Source: Candidatus Solibacter sp.
GTDB lineage: Bacteria > Acidobacteriota > Terriglobia > Bryobacterales > Bryobacteraceae
DNA: 7,706 bases
NCBI GenBank assembly: GCA_017883355.1
Contig: JADGNS010000187.1
Span: 1 to 7,706 of the forward strand
Direction: 5' to 3'
Below, in pieces: positions 5,727 through 7,706 of this stretch. The notes beneath the pieces were generated by a model that was not told the origin of the DNA, did not search any database, and saw only the letters and a program-made list of their open reading frames with translations. Position 1 is the first letter of the stretch. Every line of letters starts with the position of its first letter. A program made the position numbers and the translations under genes.

Positions 5727-7706
5727 CTACATCAGCGTCAACGGGTCCACATCGATGACCAGCGCGGTGGCGCCCCATTTGTGCTCTACGGCGAAATTGC
5801 GGATCTTCTGGAGCAACTCGTTGAGCGCCTTGCGGCTGGCCGCCTTGATCAGAAACTGATAGCGGTATTCGTTCTTGAGCCGCGGCACCGGCGCCTCGGC
5901 CGGACCCATGACGCGCAGCTTCTCCGGCGGCGGATTGAGCAGGTAGCCCAACTCCGTGCTCATGCGCAGGGCCATTTCCTTCTTCTCGCTGCGCACCAGC
6001 ACGTTGGCCATGGCGGCGAAGGGCGGATAGTGCATCATACGGCGAAAATTCAATTCCTTCTCGTAGAAGCCCTGGTAATCCTGGGCCGCCGCCAGGCGTA
6101 CCGCGTAGTGCTCGGGATTGATGGTCTGCACCAGCACGATTCCCGGCAGGCTGCCCCGCCCGGCGCGTCCCGCTACTTGGGTGAGCAGTTGGAAGGTGCG
6201 CTCCGCGGCGCGGAAATCCGGCATGCCGAGCCCCAAGTCGGCCGCCACCACGCCCACCAGCGTGACGTTCGGAATATCGTGGCCTTTGGCGATCATCTGG
6301 GTGCCCACCAGCATGTCGTAGTTGCCCTCGCGGAAATCCTGGAGAATGGTTTCGTACTGGCGCTTGCCGGTCACCGTGTCGCGGTCCAGCCGCGCGATAC
6401 GCGCCGCCGGGAAGGCGCGGTGCAACTCCTCTTCCACGCGCTCGCTGCCGATGCCCAAAAAGTAGATATGCTCGCTCGAGCACTTCGGGCACTGGCTGGG
6501 CACCTTCTCGGCGTACCCGCAGTAGTGGCACAACAGGCGCCGGTCGCGCTTGTGATAGGTCAGGGTGAGCGAACAGTTGATGCACTGCACGCGTTCGCCG
6601 CAGGCGCGGCACGCCACGAAACTGGAAAACCCGCGCCGGTTGAGCAGCACGATGGTCTGCTCGCCGCTCTCCACGCGCTGCCCCAGCGCCTCGATCAGCT
6701 TGCGTGAAAACGTCTCCTGCTTGCGCGTCTCCAGGAACTCCTGCCGCATGTCGATCAGTTCCACCACCGGCATGGGCCGCGCTTCGATGCGCCCCGGCAG
6801 CTCCAGCAGCGTGTACTTGCCCTTCTCCGCGTTGTAGCGGCTCTCCAGGCTGGGCGTGGCCGAACCCAGCACCACGCACGCTCCCGACCCCTGCGCGCGC
6901 ACGATGGCCACGTCGCGCCCGTTGTAGCGCGGATTCTCCTCCTGCTTGTAACTGCCATCGTGCTCTTCATCCACCACGATCAGGCCGAGATTTTGCACCG
7001 GCGCGAACACTCCGCTCCGCGTCCCAACTACCACGCTGGCCACGCCCGAGCGGATGCGCCGCCACTGCTCGGTGCGCTCCACGTCGGTGAATGCCGAGTG
7101 CAGGATGGCCACGCGGTCGCCGAAGCGCGAGAAAAACTGCCCCGCCATTTGGGGCGTCAGGGCGATCTCCGGCACCATGAGCAGCGCGCTCCGCCCCTCG
7201 GCCAGCGCGGTCTCGATGGCCGTCAAATACACTTCGGTCTTGCCGCTCCCGGTGACGCCGTGCAGCAAAAACGTCTGGAAGCGCTTGGATTGTATGCAAG
7301 CGTGAATCTGTTGGAATGCCTCCTGCTGCGCGGGATTCAACGCGTGGCGCGCCCGGATGGCGACCTTCATCGCCACCGTCTCCGGCTTGAGGGAAACCAT
7401 CCCCTTGCGCGCCAGCGAGCGCGCCGCGGCGCTCGCGTGCTTCACCATGTCTTCGAGTTCCTTCAGATTGTGCGAGCCCGGATGCAATTCCAGAAAGGCG
7501 CGCAGTTCGCGCTCCGGTTTGTTGAGCTTGGGCTCGGGCCCCTTGGCGGCGGCGAGCTCCACGCGCAGGCGCTCGGAGGGCGCGCGCAGCGGATCGCGCT
7601 CCACCTGCACCTGCTCGGCGACGATGAAGCGCTTGCGCTCCAGCGCGCGGATCGCCTTATCGGCCAGCGGCATGGCTTTGGCCAGATACGACGCCGAGAG
7701 CGGGCG
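5727..7706 (-). CDS. priA: PriA, primosomal replication-restart helicase, N-terminus beyond window edge
   Basis: The frame is open to the right edge. A Met at 7673 is internal, since RPLSASYLAKA precedes it in frame and the N-terminal DNA-binding domain is missing; PriA is usually about 730-820 residues and 659 are visible. Numbered from that Met, the superfamily 2 helicase core shows Walker A GVTGSGKTE (139-147), VPEIALTPQM (167-176), Walker B DEEH (235-238), GSATPSLES (270-278), GTQMIAKGHD (457-466) and QVAGRAGR (499-506). The zinc-binding insert has all eight cysteines: C355, C358, C364, C367, C382, C385, C395 and C398. The C-terminal domain ends ...VIDVDPLTLM with a TAG at 5727-5729. PriA recognises stalled or collapsed forks, unwinds the lagging arm and reloads the replicative helicase in the cytoplasm. 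All key motifs are intact, so it looks functional. Confidence 0.97.
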   Translation of the reverse strand, partial: RPLSASYLAKAMPLADKAIRALERKRFIVAEQVQVERDPLRAPSERLRVELAAAKGPEPKLNKPERELRAFLELHPGSHNLKELEDMVKHASAAARSLARKGMVSLKPETVAMKVAIRARHALNPAQQEAFQQIHACIQSKRFQTFLLHGVTGSGKTEVYLTAIETALAEGRSALLMVPEIALTPQMAGQFFSRFGDRVAILHSAFTDVERTEQWRRIRSGVASVVVGTRSGVFAPVQNLGLIVVDEEHDGSYKQEENPRYNGRDVAIVRAQGSGACVVLGSATPSLESRYNAEKGKYTLLELPGRIEARPMPVVELIDMRQEFLETRKQETFSRKLIEALGQRVESGEQTIVLLNRRGFSSFVACRACGERVQCINCSLTLTYHKRDRRLLCHYCGYAEKVPSQCPKCSSEHIYFLGIGSERVEEELHRAFPAARIARLDRDTVTGKRQYETILQDFREGNYDMLVGTQMIAKGHDIPNVTLVGVVAADLGLGMPDFRAAERTFQLLTQVAGRAGRGSLPGIVLVQTINPEHYAVRLAAAQDYQGFYEKELNFRRMMHYPPFAAMANVLVRSEKKEMALRMSTELGYLLNPPPEKLRVMGPAEAPVPRLKNEYRYQFLIKAASRKALNELLQKIRNFAVEHKWGATALVIDVDPLTLM

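Noticed and set aside
5641..6879. 412-codon minus-strand frame inside priA
   Set aside because: It is Gly/Ala/Arg-rich with no domain and lies in another frame of the well-supported PriA coding sequence.

Overview
The window is a GC-rich bacterial chromosomal segment. Its gene content suggests an acidobacterium of the Solibacter/Bryobacterales type: a bacillithiol-type BshA glycosyltransferase, a Tat-exported DUF1080 protein, a secreted-type methyltransferase and a hairpin repeat of the 'NTDKH / CSSVA' kind. This placement rests on recalled resemblance, not on a marker gene, and is moderate confidence.

Layout. At the left edge is the start of a membrane-anchored SRPBCC (polyketide-cyclase-like) gene on the minus strand (1-476, cut by the window edge). 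Divergent from it, at 545-689 on the plus strand, lies a decayed N-terminal remnant of an ECF sigma factor (ECF42/COG4941-like). Then comes a tightly packed minus-strand gene set, read from 4596 down to 775: a class I SAM methyltransferase with an N-terminal signal sequence, a NarL/DegS-type (HisKA_3) membrane histidine kinase, a glycosidase-like beta-propeller lipoprotein, and bshA. Spacing is 3 nt, 37 nt and a 4-nt overlap, so these four are probably one operon. The 37-nt gap and the 5' end of the lipoprotein gene are occupied by a large 35-bp inverted repeat whose sequence is translated as the lipoprotein's signal peptide.

The 4597-4976 intergenic region separates this operon from a divergent plus-strand gene for a Tat-targeted DUF1080 (3-keto-disaccharide hydrolase-like) protein. 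It holds several short perfect inverted repeats and possibly a gene remnant. DUF1080 converges, with only 3 nt between the stop codons, on priA (primosomal helicase), which enters from the right edge lacking its N-terminus.

How they fit together. BshA makes the first intermediate of bacillithiol, PriA restarts replication, and the DUF1080 and propeller proteins look like exported carbohydrate-active proteins. No single pathway links the operon members convincingly. I see no CRISPR array, tRNA, rRNA, transposase or phage gene. The most interesting non-textbook signal is the hairpin repeat recruited as coding sequence; next are the truncated sigma factor and the palindrome-rich divergent promoter region.
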